Shown: positions 15,296 to 25,900 of the stretch, in pieces
Layout of the letters: the number at the start of each line of letters is the position of its first letter
Position numbering within the stretch: position 1 is the first letter of the stretch
Assembly (NCBI RefSeq): GCF_900108275.1
Contig: NZ_FNVD01000017.1
Coordinates: forward strand, 1-49,051
DNA: 49,051 bases
Origin: Jhaorihella thermophila
GTDB lineage: Bacteria > Pseudomonadota > Alphaproteobacteria > Rhodobacterales > Rhodobacteraceae
Direction: 5' to 3'
Notes under the pieces: model-generated
Databases searched by the model: none
Seen by the model: only the letters and a program-made list of their open reading frames with translations
Told to the model about the DNA's origin: nothing
Position numbers and translations under genes: made by a program

Positions 15296-16582
15296 ATGAG
15301 CGGAAAGACTCTTCTGATCGGGCAGGTTCTGTCCTTTGACAACGACCCTTTCCAGGGCGCCCCGGCGCGGGCGGCGCGGCTTGACGGGGCGCTGGTGATC
15401 GCGGGCGGGCGCATCGTGGACCGGGGCAGCGCAGCCGATCTGCGGGCGCGGCATCCGCAGGCGCGGGTTGTGGACCACGGTGACCGGCTGATCATGGCCG
15501 GCTTTGTCGATGCCCATGTCCACTATCCGCAGACCGCGATCATCGCCAGTTGGGGCAAGCGGCTGATCGACTGGCTGAACACCTATACCTTCCCCGAGGA
15601 GATGGCCTTTGCCGATCCTGCCTATGCCGCCGAGATCGCCGCGCGCTATCTGGATCTGACCACGGCGAACGGCACCACCACCGTGTGCAGTTACGGCACC
15701 ATCCACCCGGCCAGCGTGGACGCCTTTTTCACCGAGGCGCAGCGGCGCGGCCAGCGTGTGGCGGCGGGCAAGACCTGCATGGACCGCAACGCGCCCGAAG
15801 GGCTGCGTGACACCGCGCAGTCGGCCTATGACGACAGCCGCGCGCTGCTGGAAAAGTGGCATGGCTTGGACCGGCTGTCCTACGTCATCACCCCGCGCTT
15901 TTCGCCCACCTCGACGCCCGAACAACTGGGCGCGCTGGGTGCGCTTTGGGCGGAACATCCCGACTGCCTGATGCAGACCCATCTGAGCGAACAGACCGAC
16001 GAGATCGCATGGGTCAAGTCGCTCTACCCGTCCGCCCGCGACTATCTGGACACCTACGAAGCGCACGGGCTTCTGGGCCCGAACGGGCTTTACGGTCACG
16101 CCATTCACCTTGAGCCGCGCGAACGCGACCGGCTGCGCGAGGTGGGCGCGGCGCTGATCCATTGCCCGACGTCCAACACCTTCATCGGGTCGGGGCTGTT
16201 CGATATGGCCGGCCTGATGGCCGAGGGGCAGCGGATCGGGCTTGCTACCGACACCGGCGGCGGATCGTCGTTCTCGATGCTGCGCACGATGGCCGCGGCC
16301 TACGAGATCGGCCAGCTGCGCGGCACGCCGCTGCACCCGGCGCAGCTGATGTGGCTGGCCACGGTCGGCTCGGCGCGGGCGATGCGGATGGAGGACAGGA
16401 TCGGCAACGCCGCGCCGGGGATGGAGGCAGATCTGGTGGTGCTGGACCTTGCCTCGACCCCGGCGATAGCGCAGCGGGCGGCGCGGGCCGGGGATATCTG
16501 GGAGGCCGTGTTCCCCACCATCATGATGGGCGATGATCGCGCCGTCGCGCAGGTCTGGATCGGGGGCCGGGCGGTCGCCTGA
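15296..16582 (+). CDS. guaD: Guanine deaminase
   Basis: 428 residues. It is an amidohydrolase with VDAHVHYPQ (His74, His76), the substrate loop of guanine deaminases LMQTHLSEQTDEIAWVK, YGHAIHLEPRE with the metal His, and ATDTGGGSSFSML with the catalytic Asp. The reaction is guanine to xanthine plus ammonia in purine salvage and catabolism. The xanthine dehydrogenase genes are not in the window. It is convergent with the FAD dehydrogenase, stop to stop three bases apart. Confidence 0.93.
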   Translation: MSGKTLLIGQVLSFDNDPFQGAPARAARLDGALVIAGGRIVDRGSAADLRARHPQARVVDHGDRLIMAGFVDAHVHYPQTAIIASWGKRLIDWLNTYTFPEEMAFADPAYAAEIAARYLDLTTANGTTTVCSYGTIHPASVDAFFTEAQRRGQRVAAGKTCMDRNAPEGLRDTAQSAYDDSRALLEKWHGLDRLSYVITPRFSPTSTPEQLGALGALWAEHPDCLMQTHLSEQTDEIAWVKSLYPSARDYLDTYEAHGLLGPNGLYGHAIHLEPRERDRLREVGAALIHCPTSNTFIGSGLFDMAGLMAEGQRIGLATDTGGGSSFSMLRTMAAAYEIGQLRGTPLHPAQLMWLATVGSARAMRMEDRIGNAAPGMEADLVVLDLASTPAIAQRAARAGDIWEAVFPTIMMGDDRAVAQVWIGGRAVA

Positions 16583-16585
16583 GCC

Positions 16586-18241
16586 CTACGCCACATGCTG
16601 CGACCGGCCGGCGTTGCGGCCCGAGAAGATGCAGCCGCCCAGGAAGGTGCCCTCCAGTGCGTTGTAGCCGTGATAGCCGCCGCCGCCGAAACCGGCGACC
16701 TCGCCCGCCGCGAAGAGGCCGGGGACGGGCTGGCCGTCCGCGCCCAGCATCCGGCTGTCCAGATCGGTCTGCAACCCGCCCAGCGTCTTGCGGGTGAGGA
16801 TGTGCAGCTTGACCGCGATCAGCGGCCCGTTTTTCGGGTCGAGGAACCTGTGTGGCTCGGCGGTGCGGATCAGCCGGTCGCCGCGATAATTGCGCGCGGC
16901 GAGAATCGCCATCATCTGCGAGTCCTTGGTGAAAGGATTGTCCACCTGCGCATCGCGCGCCTCGATCTGCGCGCGCAGGCGGCCTGCGTCCAGCGGGACT
17001 TCGCCCAGCCGGTTCATGCCCGCGACCAGCTCCTCCAGCGTATCGGCCACGACGAAATCCGCGCCGCGTTCCTTGAACGCCTCGACCGGCCCTGTTGCCC
17101 TTGACCCGGACAGGACGCGCTGACGGATCACCTCTTTCCAGCTGCCCGAGGTGAAATCGGGGTTCTGTTCGGATCCTGACAGCGCGAATTCCTTCTTGAT
17201 GACCTTCTGGGTCAGGACGAACCAGCTGTAGTCATACCCGGTGCGCATGATCTCGCGCAGGGTGGAGAGCGTGTCGAACCCCGGCAGGCAAGGGGGCGGC
17301 AGGCGGCGGCCGGTGGCGTCGAACCACATCGACGACGGCCCCGGCAGGATGCGGATGCCGTGATCGGGCCAGATCGGATCCCAGTTGCGCACGCCTTCGG
17401 TATAATGCCACATCCGGTCGCGGTTGATGACATGGCCGCCGGCGGCCTCGGAAATGGCGATCATGCGGCCGTCCACATGGAAGGGCACGCCGGCCACCAT
17501 TGTCTTTGGCGGCTCGCCCAGCCGGTCGCGCGGCCAGGCCTTGCGCACCATTTCGAAATTGCCGCCGATCCCGCCCGAGGTGACGATGACCGAAGGCGCG
17601 CGGACCTCGAATTCGCCCGCCGGGTCGCGGTTGGTCTTTTGCCCGCGCGCTGCGGTGTCGGGGGCCAGAACCGTCCCCGCCACGCCGCGCGCCGCGCCGT
17701 TTTCCATGATGATCCGGTCCACCTGATGGCGAAACCGCATCTCGATCAGCCCGGCCGCGACATGCGCGCGCACGCGGCGTTCAAAGGGCGCGACTGTGCC
17801 GGGGCCGGTGCCCCAGGTGATGTGGAACCGCGGGACCGAGTTGCCGTGCCCGTCCGCCCAGCCGCCGCCGCGTTCGGCCCAGCCCACCACCGGGAACCAG
17901 CGAAACCCCATCTCGCGCAGCCAGGGGCGCATCTCTCCGGCGGCGAAATCCAGATAGGCCTCGGCCCAGCGGCGGGGCCATGCGTCCTCGGGCCGGTCGA
18001 ATTGCGCGCTTCCCATCCAGTCGCTCAGCGCCAGCGCGTGGCTGTCGCGGATGCCCATGCGGCGCTGTTCCGGCGTGTCGATCATGAACAGCCCGCCAAG
18101 GCTCCAGAACGCCTGACCCCCGAGGAACTGTTCGGGTTCCTGATCCAGCAGGATCACCCGCTTGCCCCGGTCCCCCAGCTCGGCGGCGGCGACAAGCCCC
18201 GCCAGACCGCCGCCCACGATGATCGCGTCCGCGTCGTCCAT
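16586..18241 (-). CDS. FAD-binding dehydrogenase, fumarate reductase/ketosteroid dehydrogenase-like
   Basis: 551 residues. The N-terminal dinucleotide loop is IIVGGGLAGLVAAAELGDRG with the acidic end of strand two in VILLDQE. The C-terminal FAD-contact block is LFAAGEVAGFGGGGYHGYNA. The middle (ITSGGIGGNFE-type turn, PFHVDGRMIAISEAAGGHVI) matches the long FAD-binding dehydrogenases related to 3-ketosteroid dehydrogenases and succinate dehydrogenase flavoproteins. The substrate is unknown. There is no secretion signal. It is the last gene of the minus-strand run behind the peptide transporter, 77 bases after the amidotransferase. Confidence 0.86.
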   Translation of the reverse strand: MDDADAIIVGGGLAGLVAAAELGDRGKRVILLDQEPEQFLGGQAFWSLGGLFMIDTPEQRRMGIRDSHALALSDWMGSAQFDRPEDAWPRRWAEAYLDFAAGEMRPWLREMGFRWFPVVGWAERGGGWADGHGNSVPRFHITWGTGPGTVAPFERRVRAHVAAGLIEMRFRHQVDRIIMENGAARGVAGTVLAPDTAARGQKTNRDPAGEFEVRAPSVIVTSGGIGGNFEMVRKAWPRDRLGEPPKTMVAGVPFHVDGRMIAISEAAGGHVINRDRMWHYTEGVRNWDPIWPDHGIRILPGPSSMWFDATGRRLPPPCLPGFDTLSTLREIMRTGYDYSWFVLTQKVIKKEFALSGSEQNPDFTSGSWKEVIRQRVLSGSRATGPVEAFKERGADFVVADTLEELVAGMNRLGEVPLDAGRLRAQIEARDAQVDNPFTKDSQMMAILAARNYRGDRLIRTAEPHRFLDPKNGPLIAVKLHILTRKTLGGLQTDLDSRMLGADGQPVPGLFAAGEVAGFGGGGYHGYNALEGTFLGGCIFSGRNAGRSQHVA

Positions 18242-18318
18242 GTCTCGTCCTCCCGTCTTGCGGGAAAGCCTAGACCGGAAGGCGCGAAACGGGGAAGCCT
18301 GCCGTTGCGGCAGCGGGA

Positions 18319-19053
18319 TCAGCCGTAACGGCGCGCAAAGCGGCGCATGATCTCTCCCGGCACGGTGACGGTGGCGGCGTGGCAGCGTTCGATCAGCTCA
18401 TCGGCCTGTTCGGGCGGGAAATAGCCGTGGTTGCGATAGATACGGATGCGCTGTTCGAAATCGCGCGCGTCGGCCTCTGGGTGGAACTGGGTGGCATAGA
18501 CGTTTTCGCCCCAGCGGATCATCTGGAACGGGCAGGGATCGGAGCGCACCAGATGCACGCAGCCCGGCGGCAGGGTCTGCACCGCCTCCTTGTGGCCGAC
18601 GAAGGCGTCCCAGCGGGCCGGCAGCCCGGCGGTCAGCGGGTCGTTGGCCGCGTCCTCGGTCACTTCGCAGGTCGAGGGGCCCACGGGTTCGCCGTAGCGG
18701 TCCTTGCCGACCACTCCGCCCAGATGCGCGGCGAGAATGCCAAGGCCATAGCAGCACCCCAGAAAGGGATGATCCTCGGTCGTGATCTGCGGCATCAGCT
18801 CCATGATCGCCGCCTCCATCCGCGCGTCGAGCGGCGATTTCTTCTCGGGCGGGTCGCTCACGCAGCCGGGGCCACCGCCGACGATCATCCCGGCGAAATC
18901 GGTGACGTCCAGGGCTTCGGGCAGGGTTTCGCGGTCCAGCCGCACCCGCCGTGCGCGGTCCGCCGTCAGCCCGGACCGGTTCAGGATCGAGGCGAACTCG
19001 GCATCCGCGGCATCGGTTTCCGGGCGAAGCTGGAGGATCAGGAAGGGTTTCAT
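18319..19053 (-). CDS. Class I glutamine amidotransferase-like protein
   Basis: 244 residues from ATG 19053. A stand-alone GATase1 domain with the full triad: nucleophile Cys101 in FLGCCYGLG, His191 and Glu193 in TQFHPEAD. The closest match by eye is the GMP-synthase-like group of free amidotransferases. Without a fused or adjacent synthase it probably hydrolyses glutamine or a gamma-glutamyl compound. It lies 42 bases after the last transporter gene on the same strand, so it is likely part of that transcript. Confidence 0.88.
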   Translation of the reverse strand: MKPFLILQLRPETDAADAEFASILNRSGLTADRARRVRLDRETLPEALDVTDFAGMIVGGGPGCVSDPPEKKSPLDARMEAAIMELMPQITTEDHPFLGCCYGLGILAAHLGGVVGKDRYGEPVGPSTCEVTEDAANDPLTAGLPARWDAFVGHKEAVQTLPPGCVHLVRSDPCPFQMIRWGENVYATQFHPEADARDFEQRIRIYRNHGYFPPEQADELIERCHAATVTVPGEIMRRFARRYG

Positions 19054-19095
19054 GGGTGGCGACTTAACCCGCCGCCCATGGGGCATGCAACCCGT

Positions 19096-20052
19096 TCAGT
19101 CTTCGGGGTTGTAGCAGGCGATACCATGCGCGCCGCCGGACAGCTCGGGCCGGCTTTTGCGGCACTGGTCGGTGACGCGCCAGCAGCGCGGCGCAAAGGG
19201 GCAGCCTTCGATCAGGTCCATGGGCGAGGGCAGCTCGCCCTGAAGCTTGATCCGTTTCCGGCCGGATCCCGGCACCGCGCGCGGCGTGGCCGAAATCAGC
19301 GCCTTGGTATAGGGGTGGCGCGGGTTGGCAAAGACCTCTTTCGACGGTCCCTGTTCGACCACGCGGCCCAGATACATCACGATCACGTCGTCGCAGAAAT
19401 GCCGCACCACCGACAGGTCGTGGCTGATGAACAGATAGGCCAGTCCCAGCCGCTCCTGCAATTCGACCAGCAGGTTCAAAATCTGGCTCTGGATCGACAC
19501 GTCCAGCGCCGAGATCGGCTCGTCCAGCACCAGGATCGCAGGGTCCAGCATCAGCGCGCGCGCGATCGAGATCCGCTGCCGCTGCCCGCCCGAGAACATG
19601 TGCGGGAAGCGGTCGTAATGTTCCGGCCGCAGGCCCACCAGCGCCAGTTTCTCGCGCGCCAGCCGGTCGCGCTCTTCGGCGCTCATGTCCGGGCGGTTGA
19701 TCTTGAGCGGCTCCTGCAGGATCGTACTGATCCGCTGGCGCGGGTTGAGTGACCCATAGGGATCCTGAAACACGATCTGCACCGAGCTGCGCAGGCTGGC
19801 CCAATGGTCGCGGGTGACCGCTTCGCCCTTGATGCGCAACTCGCCCCCGGTGGGTTCCTCGATCATGGTGACAAGCCGGGCCAGCGTGGACTTGCCGCAC
19901 CCGGATTCGCCCACTACGGCCAGCGTCTGACCGGGGCGCAGGTCGAAACTGACATCCGACAGGGCGCGCACGGTGGCGGGCGCGGACAGGAACCCCTGTT
20001 TCACCTCGTAATGCCGGGCGAGGTTGCGGGCGGTGACGATCTGTTCGCTCAT
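19096..20052 (-). CDS. dppF: Dipeptide/oligopeptide ABC transporter ATPase (DppF type)
   Basis: 318 residues. Walker A GESGCGKSTLAR, signature SGGQRQRISIARAL, Walker B ILVLDEPISALDV and the switch His in FISHDLSV are all present. The C-terminal oligopeptide-ABC extension carries four Cys (GCPFAPRCW, DQC and GIACY), the set that can hold an iron-sulfur cluster in this family. Its ATG overlaps the dppD stop (ATGA). It pairs with DppD as the second nucleotide-binding subunit. Confidence 0.94.
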   Translation of the reverse strand: MSEQIVTARNLARHYEVKQGFLSAPATVRALSDVSFDLRPGQTLAVVGESGCGKSTLARLVTMIEEPTGGELRIKGEAVTRDHWASLRSSVQIVFQDPYGSLNPRQRISTILQEPLKINRPDMSAEERDRLAREKLALVGLRPEHYDRFPHMFSGGQRQRISIARALMLDPAILVLDEPISALDVSIQSQILNLLVELQERLGLAYLFISHDLSVVRHFCDDVIVMYLGRVVEQGPSKEVFANPRHPYTKALISATPRAVPGSGRKRIKLQGELPSPMDLIEGCPFAPRCWRVTDQCRKSRPELSGGAHGIACYNPED

Positions 20053-21050
20053 TGGCTCACCTCCTCAATCGGTGCGGCGACGGTCTTGCCGTCGGGCAAG
20101 AGCGGCGTGTGGCAGCGGGCATGGCCTTCGTCAGCGCCGCGCGGCAGCGGCGGGCGGGTCTGGCAGATCGCGCTGGCATGGGCGCAGCGCGGGGCAAAGA
20201 GGCACCCCGCGGGCCGGTCGAACTGGCCGGGCACGACGCCGGGGATGGTCGGCAGGATGCGCGAGGTCGCCCGTTCCGGCAGGGCCGCCAGCAGCGCCGC
20301 GGTATAGGGGTGATAGGGGCGGCCGAAGAGGCCTGCCACGGGCTGTTCCTCCACCTTCTGACCGGCATAGTGCACGGCGACGCGTTCGGCCGTTTCCGCC
20401 ACCACGCCCATGTCGTGGGTAATCAGCGCCAGCGCCATGCCGTTTTTCTCGCGCAGCTCCAGCAGCAGGTCGAGTATCTGCGCCTGGATGGTCACGTCCA
20501 GCGCGGTGGTGGGTTCGTCGGCGATCAGAACCTTCGGGTTGCAGGCGATTGCCATGGCGATCATCACCCGCTGGTTCATGCCGCCCGACATCTGGTGCGG
20601 GAACACGTTCAGGCGCTTTTCCGGTGCGGGGATGCCGACCTGTTCGAACAGTTCGATGGCGCGGTTGTGCCGGGCCTTGCGGTCGAGCCCCAGATGCTGA
20701 CGCAGCGCCTCCTTGATCTGGAACCCCACGGTGAAACAGGGGTTCAGCGACGACATCGGCTCCTGAAAGATCATGGCGATGTCCTTGCCGATGATCTTGC
20801 GCCGTTCGGCCGGGGTGATCTCGCGCAGGTCGCGGCCTTCGAACGCCATGCGGTCGGCGGTGATCGTCGCGGTCCAGGGCAACAGCCCCATCACCGCCAG
20901 CATCGACACGGATTTGCCCGAGCCGGATTCGCCGACGATGGCCAGCACTTCGCCCTTGTCGAGCGTCACGTCCACGCCTTCCACGGCGCGGAACTGGCCG
21001 GCCGAGGTGGCGAATTCGACGGTCAGGTTGCGGACTTCCAAAAGGCTCAT
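20049..21050 (-). CDS. dppD: Dipeptide/oligopeptide ABC transporter ATPase (DppD type)
   Basis: 333 residues. Walker [15 protein letters not shown], signature [18 protein letters not shown], and Walker [15 protein letters not shown] are present. The C-terminal extension has [14 protein letters not shown] and a later Cys. The protein energises import through the DppBC channel. It starts three bases after dppC and overlaps dppF by four bases, indicating tight coupling. Confidence 0.94.
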   Translation of the reverse strand: MSLLEVRNLTVEFATSAGQFRAVEGVDVTLDKGEVLAIVGESGSGKSVSMLAVMGLLPWTATITADRMAFEGRDLREITPAERRKIIGKDIAMIFQEPMSSLNPCFTVGFQIKEALRQHLGLDRKARHNRAIELFEQVGIPAPEKRLNVFPHQMSGGMNQRVMIAMAIACNPKVLIADEPTTALDVTIQAQILDLLLELREKNGMALALITHDMGVVAETAERVAVHYAGQKVEEQPVAGLFGRPYHPYTAALLAALPERATSRILPTIPGVVPGQFDRPAGCLFAPRCAHASAICQTRPPLPRGADEGHARCHTPLLPDGKTVAAPIEEVSQ

Positions 21051-21053
21051 GGC

Positions 21054-21961
21054 TCAGCTCCGCTTCAGCTTCGGGTCGAGCGCATCGCGCAGCCCGTCGC
21101 CCATCAGGTTGATCGACAGAACGGTGATCAGGATGGCAAGGCCCGGGAAGGTGACCACCCACCAGGCGCGCAGGATGAATTCGCGCGCCTCGGCCAGCAT
21201 GGTGCCCCATTCCGGCGTGGGCGGCTGCGCGCCCATGCCGAGGAACCCCAGCGCCGCGGCATCGAGGATCGCGGTCGAAAAGCTCAGCGCCGCCTGCACG
21301 ATGATCGGCGCCAGGCAATTGGGCAGCACGGTCAGGAACATCAGCCGCGGCAGTCCGGCGCCGACGACGCGGGCCGAGGTGACATAGTCCTTTTGCAGCT
21401 CGCCCAGCGCCGAGGCGCGGGTCAGGCGCACATAATGGGGCTGGGCCACGATGGCGATGGCGATCATCGCATTGGTCAGCGACGGCCCCAGGATCGCCAC
21501 CAGCACCAGTGCCAGCAGCAGCGACGGGAAGGCCAGGATGATGTCCATCACCCGCATGATGATCGCGTCCAGCCATTTCGGGGCAAAGGCCGAGATCAGC
21601 CCGATGATGATGCCGCCGGTGGCCGAGACGGTGACCACGACGACGCCCACGAAGAACGAATAGCGCGCCCCGGTCAGAAGCCGGCTGAGCATGTCGCGGC
21701 CCAGCGGGTCGGTGCCCAGCGGAAAGGCCCAGTTGCCGCCTTCCTGCCACGCCGGCGGGATCAGGGTGAAGTCGCGGAACTGCTCGGCCGGGTCATAGGG
21801 TGCCAGCCACGGCGCGAAGGCCGCAACGAAGACGAAGCCGGCAAAGATCCACAGCCCGAACACGGCGCCGCGGTTTTCGCTGAAATAGTGGTAGAATTCC
21901 TTGAACCGGCCGGGCCGTTCCACGCCGTTGGCCGGGGTCTGGGCGGGGGCTGTCGCGGTCA

Positions 21962-21962
<1 letters not shown>
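21054..21962 (-). CDS. dppC: Dipeptide/oligopeptide ABC transporter permease (DppC type)
   Basis: 302 residues from ATG 21962, which overlaps the dppB stop in ATGA; longer frames would lie inside dppB. It has the OppC-type N-terminal helix (GAVFGLWIFAGFVFVAAFAP), the periplasmic segment FPLGTDPLGRDMLSRLLTGA, and five further helices with the coupling loop VRLTRASALGELQKDYVTSA. The WGTMLAEAREF motif near the C-terminus is typical of DppC. Confidence 0.94.
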
Positions 21963-22969
<1,007 letters not shown>

Positions 22970-22972
22970 GTG

Positions 22973-24067
22973 TCAGCCCACGATCATGAGGTCTTTTGGA
23001 AAGGTGGTCAGCGACCGGCAGCCCGTTTCGGTGACAAGAACGTCGTCCTCGATTCGGACGCCAAAGGCGCCGGGTCCATACAGCCCCGGCTCGTTTGTGT
23101 AAACCGTCCCGGCGGGCAGGGGCATGTGGTTCCCACGCATGATATAGGGCGCCTCATGCACGTCGCGGCCCAGCCCGTGGCCGGTCTTGGTGCGGATCCG
23201 GTCGGCAAAAGGCGAGGCCTCGAGCACCCCGGTCACCGCATCGTCGATCTCGTGCGCGGTTACGCCGGCGCGGGTGACCTCGAACCCCTTGAGGTTGGCG
23301 CGCAGCACGGTGTCGTAGACCGCGCGCGCCTCTTCCGTCGCTTGGCCGATGAACACGGTGCGGGTGATGTCGGCGCAGAACCCGTGCCTGGTGGCGCCAA
23401 AGTCGAACAGCAGCGCATCGCCGGGTTGAATGGCGTAGTCCGCGCGGGCATGGGCATGGGGGCGGGCCGAATTGTCCCCCGCGGCGACGATCGGCGGAAA
23501 GGCCATGCCGTCGGCGCCTTCGGCGAACAGCGCCTGGATCAGCGCGTGTTCGACCTGCGTTTCGGTCTGGCCGGGGCGGACGTCTTCCAACACGCGGGCA
23601 AGCGCCCGTTCGGAAATGGCGATGGCCTCTTCCAGCGCGGCGATTTCCTCGGCGGTTTTGACCATGCGCAGGCCCGAGATTTCCCGTTCCGCGTCGATGA
23701 TCTCGAGGTCGGGCATCGCCGCCTTCAGCGCGTGATGGACGAAAACCCGCATCACCTGGCCCTCGACCGCGAGCCGCCGGACGGGGTGGCTTTGCGCCAG
23801 CGCGCGGAACGCGCCCATGTAACCATCCTGATCGCGCCAGTCATGGGTGGTGCCGGGAAAACCGACCAGTTCCCAGCTTTTCAATTCGAGGTTGGGCACG
23901 ATCGCGGCGGGCGGGCCTTCGGCGGGGATCACGGCCAGAAAGGGGCGCTCGTTGCTCATGAAGCTGTGGCCCAGCGCGCGGGTAAAGTTGGGGCCGGGCA
24001 CCAGCGCCACGGCATCGACACCCAGATCGCGGGCGACCTGGGCGTATTCGTCCAGACGGGGGGGCAT
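22973..24067 (-). CDS. M24-family aminopeptidase (Xaa-Pro peptidase/creatinase fold)
   Basis: 364 residues. After a creatinase-like N-domain, the pita-bread domain shows all five metal ligands: the two Asp of LLFDFGATRHGFCADITRTV, His in TGHGLGRDVHEAP, Glu in YTNEPGLYG, and Glu in VRIEDDVLV. Such enzymes release N-terminal residues next to proline from peptides. It is cytoplasmic, with no signal peptide. It sits between the solute-binding gene and the permeases, which suggests that imported peptides are cut by it. A GGAG site precedes the ATG, downstream of a terminator-like hairpin. Confidence 0.9.
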   Translation of the reverse strand: MPPRLDEYAQVARDLGVDAVALVPGPNFTRALGHSFMSNERPFLAVIPAEGPPAAIVPNLELKSWELVGFPGTTHDWRDQDGYMGAFRALAQSHPVRRLAVEGQVMRVFVHHALKAAMPDLEIIDAEREISGLRMVKTAEEIAALEEAIAISERALARVLEDVRPGQTETQVEHALIQALFAEGADGMAFPPIVAAGDNSARPHAHARADYAIQPGDALLFDFGATRHGFCADITRTVFIGQATEEARAVYDTVLRANLKGFEVTRAGVTAHEIDDAVTGVLEASPFADRIRTKTGHGLGRDVHEAPYIMRGNHMPLPAGTVYTNEPGLYGPGAFGVRIEDDVLVTETGCRSLTTFPKDLMIVG

Positions 24068-24080
24068 GGGATGGGCTCCG

Positions 24081-24117
24081 AAAAGAGGCGGGGCCGCTCT
24101 TTGCCAGGCGGCCCCGC
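24081..24117 (-). terminator. Intergenic terminator/attenuator between dppA and the peptidase
   Basis: On the minus strand GCGGGGCCGC (24117-24108) and GCGGCCCCGC (24097-24088) form a perfect 10-bp stem, followed by CTCTTTT (24087-24081). This is a proper rho-independent signature placed 15 bases after the dppA stop and before the peptidase gene. Partial termination here would give more binding protein than transporter, a known pattern for ABC importers. Confidence 0.8.
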
Positions 24118-24131
24118 GGGTGTTGGTCAGA

Positions 24132-25721
24132 TTACTCGACGCTCACGCCATAGAAGATGTGGCTGCCCAGCGGGTGGACCTTGTAGCCCTTCACCTCGGG
24201 GCGCATCGGCATGTAGACGACCGAATGCGCGATGGTGGCCCAGGGCGCCTGCTCCTTGAAGATGACCTGTGCCTCTTCATACAGCTTGGTGCGCTCGGCC
24301 TTGTCCGAGATGGTCTTGGCCTTCATCACCAGATCGTCGAAGGGCTTGTAGCACCACTGCGCGCGGTTCGACGCGCCGACGCCGTCACAGCCCAGCAGCA
24401 CGGCCAGGAAGTTGTCCGGGTCGCCATTGTCGCCGGTCCAGCCCAGCAGAACCGCGCCGTCACGGTCCAGCGCCTTGGAGCGCGACAGGTATTCGCCCCA
24501 TTCATAGGACACGATCTCGACCTTGACGCCGATCTTGGCCATGTCTTCCTGAATCAGCTCGGCCATGCGGCGGGCGTTGGGGTTGTAGGGACGCTGCACC
24601 GGCATCGCCCAGACCTTGAGCTCCAGATCCTTGATGCCTTCCTCTTCCAGCATCTTCCTGGCGGCTTCGGGATCATAGGGATCGTCCTGCACCGCGTCGT
24701 TGTAGGACCACATGGTCGGCGGGATCGGGTTCTTGGCGATCTGGCCCGAACCCTGGAACACCACGTCGATGATCGCCTGCTTGTCGATCGCCATGTTCAG
24801 CGCCTTGCGGACCTTGGGGTTGTCGAAGGGCTTCTGCTGGGTGTTGTAGGCCAGGTAGCCGACGTTCAGGCCCTCTTGCTCCATCACCACGATGTTCGGG
24901 TCATCCTTCATCGCCTGCACGTCGGCGGGGTTCGGATAGGGCATGATGTGGCATTCGCCGGCCTTCAGCTTTTGGTAGCGAACCGAAGCGTCGGGCGTGA
25001 TGGCAAAGATCAGGTTGTCGATGTCGGCCTTGCCGCGCCAGTAGTCGGGGTTCGCCTTGTAACGGATCACCGCGTCCTTCTGATAGGCGACGAACTGGAA
25101 CGGACCGGTGCCGATCGGCGCGGTGTTCAGCGCCTCAGGCGTGCCGGCGGCCAGCATCGCGTCGGCGTATTCCTTGGACATGATCGAGGCGAAATCCATC
25201 GCCATGTTGGCGATGAACGGGGCCTCGGGACGGTTCAGAACGAACTTGACCGTGTAGTCGTCAACCTTGACGATCTCCTTGATCAGGTCGCCCATGCCCA
25301 TGCCGGCAAAGTATTCCCAGGTGCCGCCCGAAACCTTGTTGTAGGGGTTTTCGGGGTTCATCTGGCGGTCAAAGCTGAAGATCACGTCGTCGGCGTTGAA
25401 ATCGCGGGTCGGCGTGAAATTGGCGTTCGAGTGGAACTTGACGCCCTTGCGCAGGTGGAACGTGTATTCCAGCCCGTCGTCAGAGACATCGACGCTCTCG
25501 GCCAGGCCGGGGATCACGTTGGTGGTGCCGGTCTCGAACTCCATCAGCCGGTTGTAGATCGGCTGCGAGGAAGCGTCGAAGGTGGTGCCGGCGGTGAACA
25601 GCGCCGGGTCGAACCCTTCGGGCGAACCTTCCGAGCAGTAGATCAGGTTGCCGCCGGCGAAGGCGGCGGACCCCAGCATCAGGGCAGCGGCCCCGGCCAG
25701 GAGAGTCGTCTTGATGGACAT
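24132..25721 (-). CDS. dppA: Periplasmic peptide-binding protein of the ABC transporter (DppA-like)
   Basis: 529 residues from ATG 25721 (GGGGAG nine bases upstream). A Sec signal peptide is clear (TTLLAGAAALMLGSAAFAGG). The mature part is a class C solute-binding protein: YCSEGSPEGFDPALFTAGTT, the TFHLRKGVKFHSN block, DFNADDVIFSFDRQMNPENP, the TGPFQF-YQKDAVIRYKANPDYW block and LKAGECHIMPYPNPADV. These are very like the dipeptide-binding protein DppA of enteric bacteria. It delivers peptides to DppBCDF. Confidence 0.93.
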   Translation of the reverse strand: MSIKTTLLAGAAALMLGSAAFAGGNLIYCSEGSPEGFDPALFTAGTTFDASSQPIYNRLMEFETGTTNVIPGLAESVDVSDDGLEYTFHLRKGVKFHSNANFTPTRDFNADDVIFSFDRQMNPENPYNKVSGGTWEYFAGMGMGDLIKEIVKVDDYTVKFVLNRPEAPFIANMAMDFASIMSKEYADAMLAAGTPEALNTAPIGTGPFQFVAYQKDAVIRYKANPDYWRGKADIDNLIFAITPDASVRYQKLKAGECHIMPYPNPADVQAMKDDPNIVVMEQEGLNVGYLAYNTQQKPFDNPKVRKALNMAIDKQAIIDVVFQGSGQIAKNPIPPTMWSYNDAVQDDPYDPEAARKMLEEEGIKDLELKVWAMPVQRPYNPNARRMAELIQEDMAKIGVKVEIVSYEWGEYLSRSKALDRDGAVLLGWTGDNGDPDNFLAVLLGCDGVGASNRAQWCYKPFDDLVMKAKTISDKAERTKLYEEAQVIFKEQAPWATIAHSVVYMPMRPEVKGYKVHPLGSHIFYGVSVE

Positions 25722-25750
25722 TTGGAAAATCTCCCCATTTTCCTTTGGTT

Positions 25751-25814
25751 TTGTATCTATCGTTACCGGATACGGTTAAGCTTCCCATACGGAAAGCTGA
25801 ATATTGTATCCAAT
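25751..25814. promoter_or_regulatory. Three GTATCC-type dyads upstream of dppA
   Basis: Three related sites lie in the dppA leader. They are TTGTATCTAT (25751-25760), a minus-strand ACCG-TATC-CGGT (25765-25776) and ATTG-TATC-CAAT (25803-25814). The last two are perfect inverted repeats around TATC. A fourth copy precedes gntR. The form suits an FCD-type GntR dimer, so repression or activation of dppA by the upstream GntR protein is inferred. Confidence 0.6.
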
Positions 25815-25900
25815 TTCGACATGGCAAACGGGCTACGGCCCGACGCGCCCGGAGTCAAGTCGGGAATCCCTGCATGCGCCGGCGACGGGAAAGGCCCGGC

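Noticed and set aside
15158-16336. Extension of the minus-strand mgtE frame far upstream of 15157
   Set aside because: The extra 390 codons lie opposite guaD and read as low-complexity Arg-rich sequence; MgtE homologues start at METDSKQ-type positions near 15157.
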